This document shows, in pieces, positions 24,605-35,283 of a stretch of 64,000 nucleotides of DNA. Every line of letters begins with the position of its first letter. The stretch's first letter is position 1. A program made the translations under genes and the position numbers. Origin of the DNA: Amorphoplanes digitatis (GTDB taxonomy: Bacteria; Actinomycetota; Actinomycetes; Mycobacteriales; Micromonosporaceae); the NCBI RefSeq assembly GCF_014205335.1, contig NZ_JACHNH010000001.1, positions 1,116,001 through 1,180,000 on the forward strand, read 5' to 3'. The notes under the pieces are model-generated. The model made no database searches and was not told the DNA's origin. It saw only the letters and a program-made list of their open reading frames with translations.

Positions 24605-26284
24605 ATGCGGCGTCTCGTGTTCCCGGTCATCCTTGCCTCCGGGCTTGTGATGTTGGGGGCCGTGCCCGCCTCTGCCGAACCCGCCCCCGCGGCGGACCCG
24701 GCGAAGGCAGCGGCCGGCAAGAAGCTTTGTAAGGTCACCGACTCGGCCCTGCCCGAGCTCTCCGGGATGGTCGCCGTCAAGAACGGCTACGTGGTCGTCA
24801 ACGACAGCGCCGACCTGGAGAGCCAGAAGAAGGTCTTCTTCCTCGACGACGAGTGCGAGATCACAAAGCGCGTCGACTACAGCGGCAAGGGGCCCCTCGA
24901 CACCGAGGACATGGCGCTGTCGCCGGACGGCAAGACGATCTGGATCGCCGACATCGGTGACAACAACGTCCGGGACAACCCCGACGACCCGCGCCCGACC
25001 GTCGGCCTCTGGAGCATGCCGGTCGACGGCTCCAAGAAGCCGAAGCTGCACCGCCTGGCGTACCCACAGGGCGACAACCACGACGCCGAGGCGCTGCTCC
25101 TCAACGGCGACGGCACGCCGATCATCGTGACCAAGGAGACGGTCGGCAAGCCGGCCGCCATCTACGTGCCGAAGGCGCCCCTGAAGGCCAACAACGAAGA
25201 GGGCGTGCCGCTCCAGAAGGTCGGCGAGGTCACACTGCCGCGCTCGGACACGCAGGGCAACCCGCTCGCCCGCCTCGCGCAGGGCATCGTCACGGGCGGC
25301 GCCGTCGCGCCGGGCGGGACGAAGGTCGTGCTCCGCACCTACCTCGACGCCTTCGAGTGGGACGTGTCGAACGGCGACGTGCTGGCTGCCCTCAAGAACA
25401 AGCCGCGCCAGACCGGCCTGCCCAACGAGCCGTTCGGCGAGGCGATCACCTACAGCCCCGACGGCAAGCAGTTCAACACGGTCTCCGACGTCGGCTCCTC
25501 CTCGGACGAGGAGGCCACCAACTACATCCTGGGCTACACCCCGGCGACGAAGGTCCTCGAGGCCAAGGCGTCCGGCGACGAGGACGGCGCGGCGAGCGGC
25601 GGCTCCTGGCTCGCGGATCTGAGCCTGTCCGACATCACCTACATGGTGGGCGGCGTCGGAGTGCTCGGCGCGATCCTGGTCGGCGCGGGCGTCTTCGGCA
25701 TCATGCGGTCCCGCAAGAAGGCCCTGCTGGAGCCGCCCGCCGGCAAGAGCGTCGACCCGAACGGACCCAAGCCGATCGACGCCCGGACCGAGCTGCTGTC
25801 GGTCGGCGGACCGGCCGAGCGCCCGGGCGTCTACGGCGGCAACCGTGCACCTGTCGGAGCACCGTCCGGCCCGGGTGTCTACGGAGCCCAGCCGTCGGCG
25901 CCGCAGAAGGGCGGCGTCTACGGCGGTGGCGGCGGCCGTCCGCCGCAGGGCCAGCCCGCGGGTCGCCCCGCACCGCCGCCGGCCGGTCGCCCGGGTGGGG
26001 GTCGCCCCGGCGGCCCGCCGCCGGTGCAGCCCGGTCGTCCCGGTGTTGTCCAGCCCGGTCGCCCCGGCGGTGCCCAGCCCGGCCGTGGCGGCCAGCAGGG
26101 TCGCCCGGGTCAGGGCGGCGGTGGCCGCCCCGGCGGCGGCGTCTACGGCGCTCCGCCCGCTCCGCCACCGCCCACCGGCCGCCCGCCCGGCGGTGGGTCG
26201 CAGCGTCCGTCCGGATTCACCGGCCCGCAGGGCGGCAACCGGCAGCCCGGTCGCCCGGACGGCCGTCCGCCTTACGGCGTCTGA
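24605..26284 (+). CDS. secreted, membrane-anchored protein with Gly/Pro-rich cytoplasmic tail
   Basis: No family assigned. The 559-aa protein has a signal peptide (MRRLVFPVILASGLVMLGAVPASA, cut after ASA). The extracellular domain of about 310 residues resembles a beta-propeller or esterase-like phytase fold (ELSGMVAVKNGYVVVNDSAD, TEDMALSPDGKTIWIADIGDN, DAEALLLNGDG, PFGEAITYSPDGKQFNTVSD). One membrane segment follows (about 345-370, ITYMVGGVGVLGAILVGAGV), with a basic stop-transfer RSRKK. The final ~180 residues are VYGG, RPGG and QPGR repeats. A near-consensus -10 (GACACT, 6 bases before ATG) hints at a leaderless mRNA. Confidence 0.75.
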   Translation: MRRLVFPVILASGLVMLGAVPASAEPAPAADPAKAAAGKKLCKVTDSALPELSGMVAVKNGYVVVNDSADLESQKKVFFLDDECEITKRVDYSGKGPLDTEDMALSPDGKTIWIADIGDNNVRDNPDDPRPTVGLWSMPVDGSKKPKLHRLAYPQGDNHDAEALLLNGDGTPIIVTKETVGKPAAIYVPKAPLKANNEEGVPLQKVGEVTLPRSDTQGNPLARLAQGIVTGGAVAPGGTKVVLRTYLDAFEWDVSNGDVLAALKNKPRQTGLPNEPFGEAITYSPDGKQFNTVSDVGSSSDEEATNYILGYTPATKVLEAKASGDEDGAASGGSWLADLSLSDITYMVGGVGVLGAILVGAGVFGIMRSRKKALLEPPAGKSVDPNGPKPIDARTELLSVGGPAERPGVYGGNRAPVGAPSGPGVYGAQPSAPQKGGVYGGGGGRPPQGQPAGRPAPPPAGRPGGGRPGGPPPVQPGRPGVVQPGRPGGAQPGRGGQQGRPGQGGGGRPGGGVYGAPPAPPPPTGRPPGGGSQRPSGFTGPQGGNRQPGRPDGRPPYGV

Positions 26285-26293
26285 TCCGCCTGT

Positions 26294-26313
26294 GCCGGGT
26301 CGTCAGACCCGGC
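26294..26313. terminator. terminator of lexA (and of the plus-strand gene before it)
   Basis: GCCGGGTC-GTCA-GACCCGGC, a perfect 8-bp stem with a 4-nt loop. The lexA stop codon lies in the loop. It can serve both strands. Confidence 0.6.
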
Positions 26314-27100
26314 GCAGGACCGCGACCACGCGGCCCATGATCGTGGCGTCGTCACCCGGGATCGGGTCGAACGCCGGGTTGGCCGGCATCAGCCACACGT
26401 GCCCGTCCCGCTGCCGGTAGCTCTTGACGGTCGCCTCGCCGTCGATCATCGCCGCCACTATCTCGCCGACGTTCGCCGTCGGCTGCTGGCGGACCACCAC
26501 CCAGTCGCCGTTGCAGATCGCGGCGTCGATCATCGAGTCGCCCTTGACCTCGAGCATGAAGACGTCGCCCTCGCCGACCAGCTCGCGCGGCAGCGGGAAG
26601 AACTCCTCCACCGCCTGCTCGGCCAGGATCGGCCCGCCGGCGGCGATCCGGCCCAGCAGCGGCACGTAGGCCGGGGTCGGCCGGGCCGAGCGCAGCGTCT
26701 CGTCGTCGACCATCTCGCTGGGCGCCCGCACGTCGACCGCGCGCGGCCGGTTGGGATCACGCCGCAGGAAGCCCTTCTTCTCCAGCTCCTTGAGCTGGTA
26801 GGCGACGCTTGACGGCGACACGAGGCCGACCGCCTCGCCGATCTCGCGCACGCTCGGCGGGTAGCCGTAGCGCTCCACCCAGTCCCGGATGAACTCGAGG
26901 ATCCGGCGCTGGCGGGCGGTCAGGTCGGCGGTGACCAGGTCGGGGAACTGACTGACCACCGGTGTCACGGCCCGCAGCTGCGGTGCCTCGCCGCCACGGG
27001 CGCGCGACGGCGTCCGGCGGCGGATGGCCGCCTTGGTGTTGGCGGGCTCGGGCTGCGGATCCTTCTGGTGTTGCCGGCTCGTCCGGTCGTCGGTCGACAC
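26303..27100 (-). CDS. lexA: SOS repressor LexA
   Basis: Represses the DNA-damage regulon and self-cleaves with RecA. The 265-aa protein has an N-terminal extension, a winged helix-turn-helix ([32 protein letters not shown] ... [19 protein letters not shown]), the cleavage site Ala-Gly in GRIAAGGP (154-155), the catalytic serine in GDSM (Ser189) and the catalytic lysine in EATVKSY (Lys226). GTG 27100 follows GGGAGGG; ORF readings to 27136 add residues without a binding site. The promoter region carries two SOS boxes (27286, 27310), so it is autoregulated. Confidence 0.95.
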   Translation of the reverse strand: MSTDDRTSRQHQKDPQPEPANTKAAIRRRTPSRARGGEAPQLRAVTPVVSQFPDLVTADLTARQRRILEFIRDWVERYGYPPSVREIGEAVGLVSPSSVAYQLKELEKKGFLRRDPNRPRAVDVRAPSEMVDDETLRSARPTPAYVPLLGRIAAGGPILAEQAVEEFFPLPRELVGEGDVFMLEVKGDSMIDAAICNGDWVVVRQQPTANVGEIVAAMIDGEATVKSYRQRDGHVWLMPANPAFDPIPGDDATIMGRVVAVLRRV

Positions 27101-27285
27101 GTCCGCCCTCCCTGTCGGCCAGTGCCTCATCGGCACGTGGTGCGCTCGCGGAGCCGGGCAGTCGCCGTGGGGATGGACTTATGCCCGGCTGACCCCTCTT
27201 GACCGAGAACGGTAACTGCGGCGTACGACATATTCAAACATCTGTACGACTTTCTCTCGGCGTGTCGCCCGTAAGTGCTCGACTT

Positions 27286-27301
27286 CCGTACGCCTGTTCT
27301 G
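27286..27301. promoter_or_regulatory. weaker SOS-box-like site between lexA and the LysM gene
   Basis: CCGTACGCCTGTTCTG, the same CGTAC-N4-GTTCTG form as the weaker site before recA. It starts 24 bp before the strong box. Confidence 0.5.
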
Positions 27302-27309
27302 ATACACCG

Positions 27310-27325
27310 TCGTACGGACGTTCGA
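27310..27325. promoter_or_regulatory. SOS box (LexA operator) of lexA and the LysM gene
   Basis: TCGTACGGACGTTCGA matches the actinobacterial LexA palindrome with one mismatch. It sits in the divergent control region, so it can govern both lexA and the LysM gene. Confidence 0.82.
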
Positions 27326-27369
27326 TAGAACGCATGTCCGAGAGACGTATGCGAGGAAAGGAATATGCC

Positions 27370-27693
27370 GTGGTGACCACTGGTGCGCGCCGGCAGCCGG
27401 CCCCGTTGCGGCTGACCCGGCGGGGGCGCGTCGTCGTGCTGACCTTCTTCATCCTGCTCGCGTCTCTCGCGAGTGCCGTGTTGTGGACCACTGCGTCCAG
27501 GGCCGGCGATCCCGATGCCGGCCCGGCGCCTAGCGTCGTCGTCCAGCCGCACGACACGCTCTGGTCGATCGCGGGCCGCGCGGCCCCCGATCGCAGCCCG
27601 TGGGAGGTCGTCGCGGAGATCCGCCACCTCAACGGTCTCGACGGCTACTACATCCACGCCGGTGAGACTCTGATCCTTCCGCGCGAGCGCTGA
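27370..27693 (+). CDS. LysM-domain membrane protein, ChiZ/DivS-like SOS cell-division inhibitor
   Basis: A 107-aa protein with one membrane segment (RVVVLTFFILLASLASAVLW) and a C-terminal extracytoplasmic LysM domain (VVVQPHDTLWSIAGRAAPD ... HLNGLDGYYIHAGETLILP) that should bind peptidoglycan. In mycobacteria the gene in the same place, divergent from lexA and before nrdR (Rv2719c, ChiZ), is damage-induced and blocks division; corynebacterial DivS is the analogue. I infer the same role from position, architecture and the SOS boxes. GTG 27370 follows AGGAAAGGAA by 6 bases; GTG 27373 is an alternative. Confidence 0.82.
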   Translation: MVTTGARRQPAPLRLTRRGRVVVLTFFILLASLASAVLWTTASRAGDPDAGPAPSVVVQPHDTLWSIAGRAAPDRSPWEVVAEIRHLNGLDGYYIHAGETLILPRER

Positions 27694-28016
27694 AACACAT
27701 TGTTGATCAAGACGTTTCGGTGCTGCCCGTGACCGGCGCGGTACCGGTCGTGTTGAGGTAGAAAATACGGCGCGCCGACGCGCCGGTGAACTTGCATCGA
27801 CGTCGGCAGCGGCATAACGTCAACCCCAACATCTAGTAGTTACAAGGGTGTAAGTCATCCACAGGTTGGGGTCAGGCAGCCCCGCACACCACGGGTTCGT
27901 GCACAGCCACGAGGCGGGATCCACCGCCGCGGGGCTGTCGTTCGGCGTGCCCGTGAGGCGCTCTGCCGGCCCGCTCCCTGCCCGGGTGGCCGGGCCCGGT
28001 GACAGGGGGAGTTTCG
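27694..28016. other. intergenic region between the LysM gene and nrdR
   Basis: About 320 bp without a gene. It contains two small hairpins (27731-27749 GACCGG/CCGGTC; 27768-27785 CGGCGCG-CCGA-CGCGCCG), probably terminating the LysM transcript. A candidate NrdR box follows at 27826, then a spacer of about 170 nt. I looked for a cobalamin riboswitch here and did not see the B12-box consensus. Confidence 0.5.
27826..27841. promoter_or_regulatory. candidate NrdR box upstream of nrdR-nrdJ
   Basis: CCAACATCTAGTAGTT is an imperfect palindrome around CTAG that resembles NrdR-binding sites upstream of actinobacterial nrd operons. A clear second box at the usual spacing was not found. Confidence 0.4.
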
Positions 28017-28575
28017 GTGCGGTGTCCGTACTGCCGGCACGCCGACTCGCGGGTGGTCGATTCGCGAGAGGCTGACGACGGCCAGTTGATCCGTCGTCGG
28101 CGGTCGTGCCCCGAGTGCGGTAAGCGGTTCACCACGGTCGAGGAGGCCGTGCTGGCGATCGTGAAGCGCAACGGCGTCACCGAACCCTTCAGCAGGACCA
28201 AGATCATGAGTGGCGTTCGCAAGGCCTGTCAGGGCCGGCCGGTCGACGAGGACTCGATCGCGCTGCTCGCACAGAAGGTCGAGGAGACCATCCGGGCCAA
28301 GGGCGCGGCGGAGGTGCCGAGCCACGACGTTGGCCTCGCCATCCTCACGCCGCTGCGCGAGCTGGACCAGGTGGCCTACCTCCGCTTCGCGAGCGTCTAC
28401 AAGTCCTTCGACTCGCTGGACGAGTTCGAACGTGAGATCACCGAGCTGCGCGAGGCGGCCACCGCCGGCGAGGCGGCCGAGCGGCACCTGGTCGCCGCGC
28501 GGTCCGGCAACCGGCCGCCGAAGGCCGGCGCACAGGAAAAGCTTGATGCAGGAAGCAATCGAGGGGGAGCACCAA

Positions 28576-28586
<11 letters not shown>
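28017..28586 (+). CDS. nrdR: transcriptional repressor NrdR
   Basis: ATP/dATP-sensing repressor of ribonucleotide reductase genes. The 189-aa protein begins [20 protein letters not shown] with zinc cysteines 3, 6, 31 and 34 (SCPECGKRF). An ATP-cone follows ([29 protein letters not shown]). The C-terminal extension (after about residue 150) is disordered and longer than usual. GTG 28017 follows AGGGGGAG. Its end overlaps the nrdJ start by 11 bp, so the two are co-transcribed. Confidence 0.94.
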
Positions 28587-31467
<2,881 letters not shown>

Positions 31468-31476
31468 GCTACGAGT

Positions 31477-31517
31477 AACGGATGCCTCCCGCCCGACCAG
31501 GGTGGGAGGCATCCGTT
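31477..31517. terminator. bidirectional terminator after nrdJ
   Basis: A perfect 14-bp stem (AACGGATGCCTCCC / GGGAGGCATCCGTT) with a 13-nt loop. It lies between the convergent nrdJ and DinB-like genes. Confidence 0.85.
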
Positions 31518-31521
31518 CGTT

Positions 31522-32085
31522 CTACTCGGACCGGTCGGTCCAGGCGGGATCGCGGCCGGTCAGGCCGAGCATCCGGTCCAGCACCGGCGCCGTCGGGGGC
31601 ACCGGCACCTCGTCCCCGTACGCCTTCATCTCGCGCCCGAGTCCGGCCGTCGCCGCGACCTCCTCGCGCAGGAATTCCAGCAGCCCCGGATCCCAGCTCA
31701 CGTCCTGGCCGGCGGCGCGGGCCAGGTCCCACCCGTGCACCACGTACTCGACGAGGACCATCCCGCCGATCATCCGCGCGGGCATCACGTGCGGCCCGCC
31801 CATCGTGGCCGTGCCCTCCCACGCCGACGGCGCCGACCAGGCCGCGACGAGCTGCTCGATCTGGCGTTCCAGCCGCACCAGCGGATCGCCGTCCGGCGAC
31901 ATCTCGCCGTCCGAGTTGCGGCTGGCCCGGGCGAGCGCCGGCCCCCAGTGCAGCAGGTGCTCGATCAGGCCGCCGACGTCGAATTCGTCGCACGGCGTCC
32001 GCGCGCCGAACTGCTCGGGCCGGATGGCGCGGACGACGGCCGCCGTCGGCGGCGCCGCGAGGGCGATGAGTTCGTGTTCCCGCAT
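31522..32085 (-). CDS. TIGR03086 family DinB-like metal-binding protein
   Basis: A four-helix-bundle protein of the DinB / mycothiol-dependent enzyme superfamily, 187 aa. Motifs: RTPCDEFDVGGLIEHLLHW (metal-ligand His in the second helix) and the third-helix signature VEYVVHGWDLARAAG with the second His. Members may use mycothiol or act in detoxification; the substrate is unknown. ATG 32085 gives MREHELIALAAPP, the usual beginning. A TACCCT -10 element ends 8 bases before it. It is divergent from the AraC-type regulator and may be controlled by it. Confidence 0.82.
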   Translation of the reverse strand: MREHELIALAAPPTAAVVRAIRPEQFGARTPCDEFDVGGLIEHLLHWGPALARASRNSDGEMSPDGDPLVRLERQIEQLVAAWSAPSAWEGTATMGGPHVMPARMIGGMVLVEYVVHGWDLARAAGQDVSWDPGLLEFLREEVAATAGLGREMKAYGDEVPVPPTAPVLDRMLGLTGRDPAWTDRSE

Positions 32086-32137
32086 GCCCACCGAGGGTAG
32101 GCGTTCTCCGCCGGGCCGTCTTGAAGGAACGCGACGC

Positions 32138-32143
32138 TAAGCT
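32138..32143 (+). promoter_or_regulatory. -10 box of a leaderless promoter (AraC-type regulator)
   Basis: TAAGCT, 6 bases, then ATG 32150, the leaderless layout. Confidence 0.6.
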
Positions 32144-32149
32144 GCATCG

Positions 32150-32905
32150 ATGGTCAGGGACGCGCGCGAGCTGCGCGGCGCGTGGGCCGCCTTCCAGAGC
32201 CACGGGTACGCCGACCCGCCGCCGGACCTCGCCGCCTTCGTGTCCCGGTACTGGTTCGCCGAGTGGGATCTGCGCGGCCAGGAGCCGTACCGGCAGAAGA
32301 TCGTGCCCTATCCGAGCGTGTACCTGACCTTCCTGGACGGTGCCGCGATCGTGCGCGGCCCGGAGCGCGGGCACGTCGTCCGCGTCCTCGAGGGGCGTGG
32401 CCGGGTGTTCGGCGTGACCTTCCGCCCCGGCTGCTTCCGTCCGTTCCTCGGCGTACCGGTCTCGACCATCACCGGCCGCTCGCTGCCCGCCGCCGAGGTG
32501 TTCGGGCCGGACCTGCCGCGGGGCACGGTCGAGGAGGTCGACGCCTTCCTGCGTGCCGTCCTTCCGGCGGCCGATCCGCTGGCCGAGCTGGCCGGCGCCG
32601 TGGTGGCCCAGGTGCAGGCCGAGCCGCGGCTCACCCGCGTCGACGAGCTCGCCGCCCGGGCCGGCCTTGGCGTACGCCGGTTGCAGCGCCTGTTCGCCGA
32701 CTATGTCGGGCTCGGTCCGAAGTGGGTGATCCGCCGCTACCGCCTGCACGAGGTCGGCGAGCGGCTCGCCGCCGGCGCGGACATCGACTGGGCCCGGCTG
32801 GCCGGCGAGCTCGGCTACGCCGACCAGGCGCACTTCACCCGCGACTTCACCGCCATGTTCGGCGAGCCGCCGACCGTGTACGCCCAGCGCTATCCGGAGC
32901 GGTAG
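32150..32905 (+). CDS. AraC family transcriptional regulator
   Basis: A 251-aa regulator. The N-terminal sensing domain (FVSRYWFAEWDLRG ... YPSVYLTFLDGAAIVRGP ... GVTFRPGCFRPFLG) resembles DUF6597-type ligand-binding domains. The C-terminal AraC DNA-binding domain has two helix-turn-helix units (VDELAARAGLGVRRLQRLFADYVG; WARLAGELGYADQAHFTRDFTAMFGEPPTVYAQ). The ligand is unknown. Start ATG 32150 is set by the leaderless promoter. It is divergent from the DinB-like gene and 60 bp upstream of an MFS exporter. Confidence 0.88.
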   Translation: MVRDARELRGAWAAFQSHGYADPPPDLAAFVSRYWFAEWDLRGQEPYRQKIVPYPSVYLTFLDGAAIVRGPERGHVVRVLEGRGRVFGVTFRPGCFRPFLGVPVSTITGRSLPAAEVFGPDLPRGTVEEVDAFLRAVLPAADPLAELAGAVVAQVQAEPRLTRVDELAARAGLGVRRLQRLFADYVGLGPKWVIRRYRLHEVGERLAAGADIDWARLAGELGYADQAHFTRDFTAMFGEPPTVYAQRYPER

Positions 32906-32929
32906 GGAGCAGCGTCACTGATCGGAAGG

Positions 32930-32959
32930 GTTACGATTCGTAACTTTAACGGTTAAGTT
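32930..32959 (+). promoter_or_regulatory. palindromic operator overlapping the MFS gene promoter
   Basis: Perfect 15-bp palindrome GTTACGATTCGTAAC (32930-32944), followed at once by TTAACGGTTAA (32946-32956), itself a palindrome. The -10 box TAAGTT (32954-32959) lies 6 bases before GTG 32966. The dyads cover the -35 and -10 positions, so a repressor is likely. Confidence 0.6.
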
Positions 32960-32965
32960 CGGGGC

Positions 32966-34171
32966 GTGACAGACGACCGCCGCCGCCTCGAAGCCGCCAA
33001 GGTCGCCGTCGGCATCACCTTCGCCATCAACGGCCTCGGGTTCGCGGGCTGGTTCGCGAGGGTGCCCGCGGTCCGCGAGGACCTCGGACTGAGCTCGGCC
33101 GGGCTCGGCCTGCTGCTGCTCTGCCTCTCCGGCGCGGCCATCGCGGCGATCCCGCTGGCCGGGCCGCTGGTGCAGCGCCTCGGCCCGGCCCGCTCGGTCC
33201 TGATCGGCAGCATGGCCGTGGTGCTGGGCCTGCTCGGCCTGGCGTGCGGAACGATGTTCGGCTCGGTGCCGCTGGCGGGCGTGGGCCTGATGCTGCTCGG
33301 CGTCGGCAACAGCACCTGGGACGTGGCGATGAACGTCGAGGGCGCGGACGTCGAACGGCGCCTCGGGCGCACCCTCATGCCCCGTTTCCATGCCGGCTTC
33401 AGCCTCGGCACCGTGGCCGGCGCGGGTGTCAGCGCCGCCGCCGCGGCGATCGGCGTCGCGTTGTCGACGCAGCTCTTCCTCATGGCGGCACTGGCCGCGA
33501 TCGTGATGACCCTGACGGTCCGCCGCTTCCTGCCGCACGCACCGGCGACGGCGGAGCAGCGCACGGCAGGTCGCGTCCGTGACGCCTGGCGCGAGCCGCG
33601 CACCCTGCTGATCGGCGTGATCATGCTGGGCTTCGGCTTCACGGAGGGCGCGGCGAACGACTGGCTGGCGATCGGCCTGGTCGACGGCTACCACGCCACG
33701 GAGACGGTCGGCGCCATCGGCTTCGGCTTCTTCGTGGTGGCGATGACCCTGGGCCGCCTCTTCGGCGGCTCCGCGATCGAGCGCTGGGGCCGCGTGACGG
33801 TGCTGCGCGCCACGGCGGTGTCGGCGTTGCTCGGCCTGCTGCTGGCGGTCTCCGGCATCGGCGTGCCGGTGGTGCTGGTCGGCGCGCTGCTCTGGGGCGC
33901 GGGCGCCTCGCTGGGCTTCCCGATCGGCATGAGCGCGGCCGCGGACGACCCGCTCCGCGCCGCGATCCGGGTGTCGGTGGCGGGCTCGATCGGCTACGCC
34001 GCCTTCCTCGCCGGCCCGCCGCTGATCGGCGTACTCGCGGAGCACTTCGGGGTGCTGCGGGCGCTGCTGGTGGTGCTGGTGGCGATCGGCCTCGGGCTGG
34101 CGGCCTCGGCCGCGGCCCGGCCGCTCCCGATCGGCCGCGCCGCGCGGGACGAGCCGGTCGCCACGCCCTGA
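32966..34171 (+). CDS. MFS transporter
   Basis: Major facilitator superfamily protein, 401 aa, with about twelve hydrophobic helices. The N-terminal half includes GFAGWFARVPAVREDLGLSSAGLGLLLL and the loop motif GNSTWDVAMNVEGADVERRLGR. The family resembles FucP/YbjJ-like permeases (the DVAMN segment is typical). Substrate unknown. The GTG start is fixed by a leaderless promoter with TAAGTT 6 bases upstream, embedded in a palindromic operator. Confidence 0.85.
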   Translation: MTDDRRRLEAAKVAVGITFAINGLGFAGWFARVPAVREDLGLSSAGLGLLLLCLSGAAIAAIPLAGPLVQRLGPARSVLIGSMAVVLGLLGLACGTMFGSVPLAGVGLMLLGVGNSTWDVAMNVEGADVERRLGRTLMPRFHAGFSLGTVAGAGVSAAAAAIGVALSTQLFLMAALAAIVMTLTVRRFLPHAPATAEQRTAGRVRDAWREPRTLLIGVIMLGFGFTEGAANDWLAIGLVDGYHATETVGAIGFGFFVVAMTLGRLFGGSAIERWGRVTVLRATAVSALLGLLLAVSGIGVPVVLVGALLWGAGASLGFPIGMSAAADDPLRAAIRVSVAGSIGYAAFLAGPPLIGVLAEHFGVLRALLVVLVAIGLGLAASAAARPLPIGRAARDEPVATP

Positions 34172-34181
34172 TCCGCCCCGG

Positions 34182-35096
34182 TCAGTGGCCGCCGGTGAGG
34201 AAGTCGCCGATCAGCGACGCCAGGAGTTCGGGCTGCTCGATCACCATGGCGTGCGAGGCGTCCTCGAGTTGCAGGTAGCGCATCCGCGGATTCGCCTTCG
34301 CGCCGGCCTCGGCCTGATCGAGCAGGAAGCTCCGGTGCGCCGCGTAGAGGTCCGCGAACGGCTCCTGCTCCGGCAGGTTCCGGGTCGCGAGCACGGCGAG
34401 GGTGTGCGTGGGCGTCGCGGCGTAGACCGGACCAAGATCAAGTCCATTCATCAGCGTACGCAGCTCGCCCGCGGTCTCGGCGGACGGCCGCATTGTCGTC
34501 TCGCCGTCCCGGTGCGCCAGGTTACGCCGGAAGCCCTCGATCCACACCTTCTCGTTGGCGCCCATGTCCCGGGCCGCCATCTGCTGCCGTTCGACCAGGT
34601 CGGGCAGCTCCTCGGCCGGGATCGTGCGCCCCATCCCGGCGTGCAGCGTGTCGAACACCGCTTGCAGCCGGGCCAGCTCCGCCGCCGCCACCCCGGGTTC
34701 GAGGCCGGGCAGCTGCTCGGGCCGGCTGGGCGGCGGACTGCCGTCGAGGCTGACCACACCGGGCGACTCGGGGTGCCGCTGCCCCCAGAGCGTGGCGAGC
34801 ATCCCGCCGAGCGAGTTCCCGACCACCGAGGGCTGTTTCAACTCCATCTGTACGGTCACCGCGGCGATGTCTCCGAGCGCGGCGTCCCAGGACCAGGTGC
34901 CGTCGCCAGAGCGTCCGTGCCCGCGCAGATCCATGGTGATGACCCGGTGCCGCGGCCGCAGCGCCCGGGCCAGCGTCGTCATCATCGAGAGGTTCCCGCC
35001 GGCGCCGTGCAGGAGCAGCAGCGGGGGCTGATCGCCCCCGAAGTCCCGGACGGCGATGGGCAGCTCTCCCGCATCGACCAGTCGATCGTTGATCAC
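34182..35096 (-). CDS. alpha/beta hydrolase
   Basis: A 304-aa alpha/beta-fold hydrolase. It has the oxyanion segment LLLHGAGGN, the strand-helix DLRGHGRSGDG, the nucleophile elbow VGNSLGG (Ser), and the C-terminal catalytic His in LEDASHAMVIEQP. A helical lid (residues about 130-215) covers the site. The substrate is not predictable. GTG 35096 follows GGAGAG. Its 3' end faces the MFS gene with a 10-bp gap, and the 36-bp repeat array lies just upstream of its start. Confidence 0.85.
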   Translation of the reverse strand: MINDRLVDAGELPIAVRDFGGDQPPLLLLHGAGGNLSMMTTLARALRPRHRVITMDLRGHGRSGDGTWSWDAALGDIAAVTVQMELKQPSVVGNSLGGMLATLWGQRHPESPGVVSLDGSPPPSRPEQLPGLEPGVAAAELARLQAVFDTLHAGMGRTIPAEELPDLVERQQMAARDMGANEKVWIEGFRRNLAHRDGETTMRPSAETAGELRTLMNGLDLGPVYAATPTHTLAVLATRNLPEQEPFADLYAAHRSFLLDQAEAGAKANPRMRYLQLEDASHAMVIEQPELLASLIGDFLTGGH

Positions 35097-35110
35097 AGCA
35101 TCTCTCCAAC

Positions 35111-35281
35111 CGGTAGCGCCGACGGGGTCGGTCGCATCTCTTCAAGCGGTGGCGCCGACGGCGTCGGTCGCGTCTCTCCTGGCGGTGGTGCCGACGGGGT
35201 CGGTCGCGTCTCTCCTGGCGGTGGTGCCGACGGGGTCGGTCGCGTCTCTTCAAGCGGTGGCGCGGACGGGGTCGGCTGGCG
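35111..35281. repeat. 36-bp intergenic tandem array
   Basis: Four complete 36-bp units (35111, 35147, 35183, 35219) and a partial fifth (35255-35281). Each contains GACGGGGTCGGTCGC and ends in either TTCAAG or CCTGG. It lies between the hydrolase start and the HTH gene end. Confidence 0.9.
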
Positions 35282-35283
35282 GA

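Noticed and set aside
27694..28016. Cobalamin riboswitch before nrdR-nrdJ
   Set aside because: The B12-box consensus and supporting stems could not be found by eye. A covariance-model search would decide.
35111..35281. 36-bp array as a possible CRISPR array
   Set aside because: The units are directly adjacent with no spacers, and no cas genes are present.
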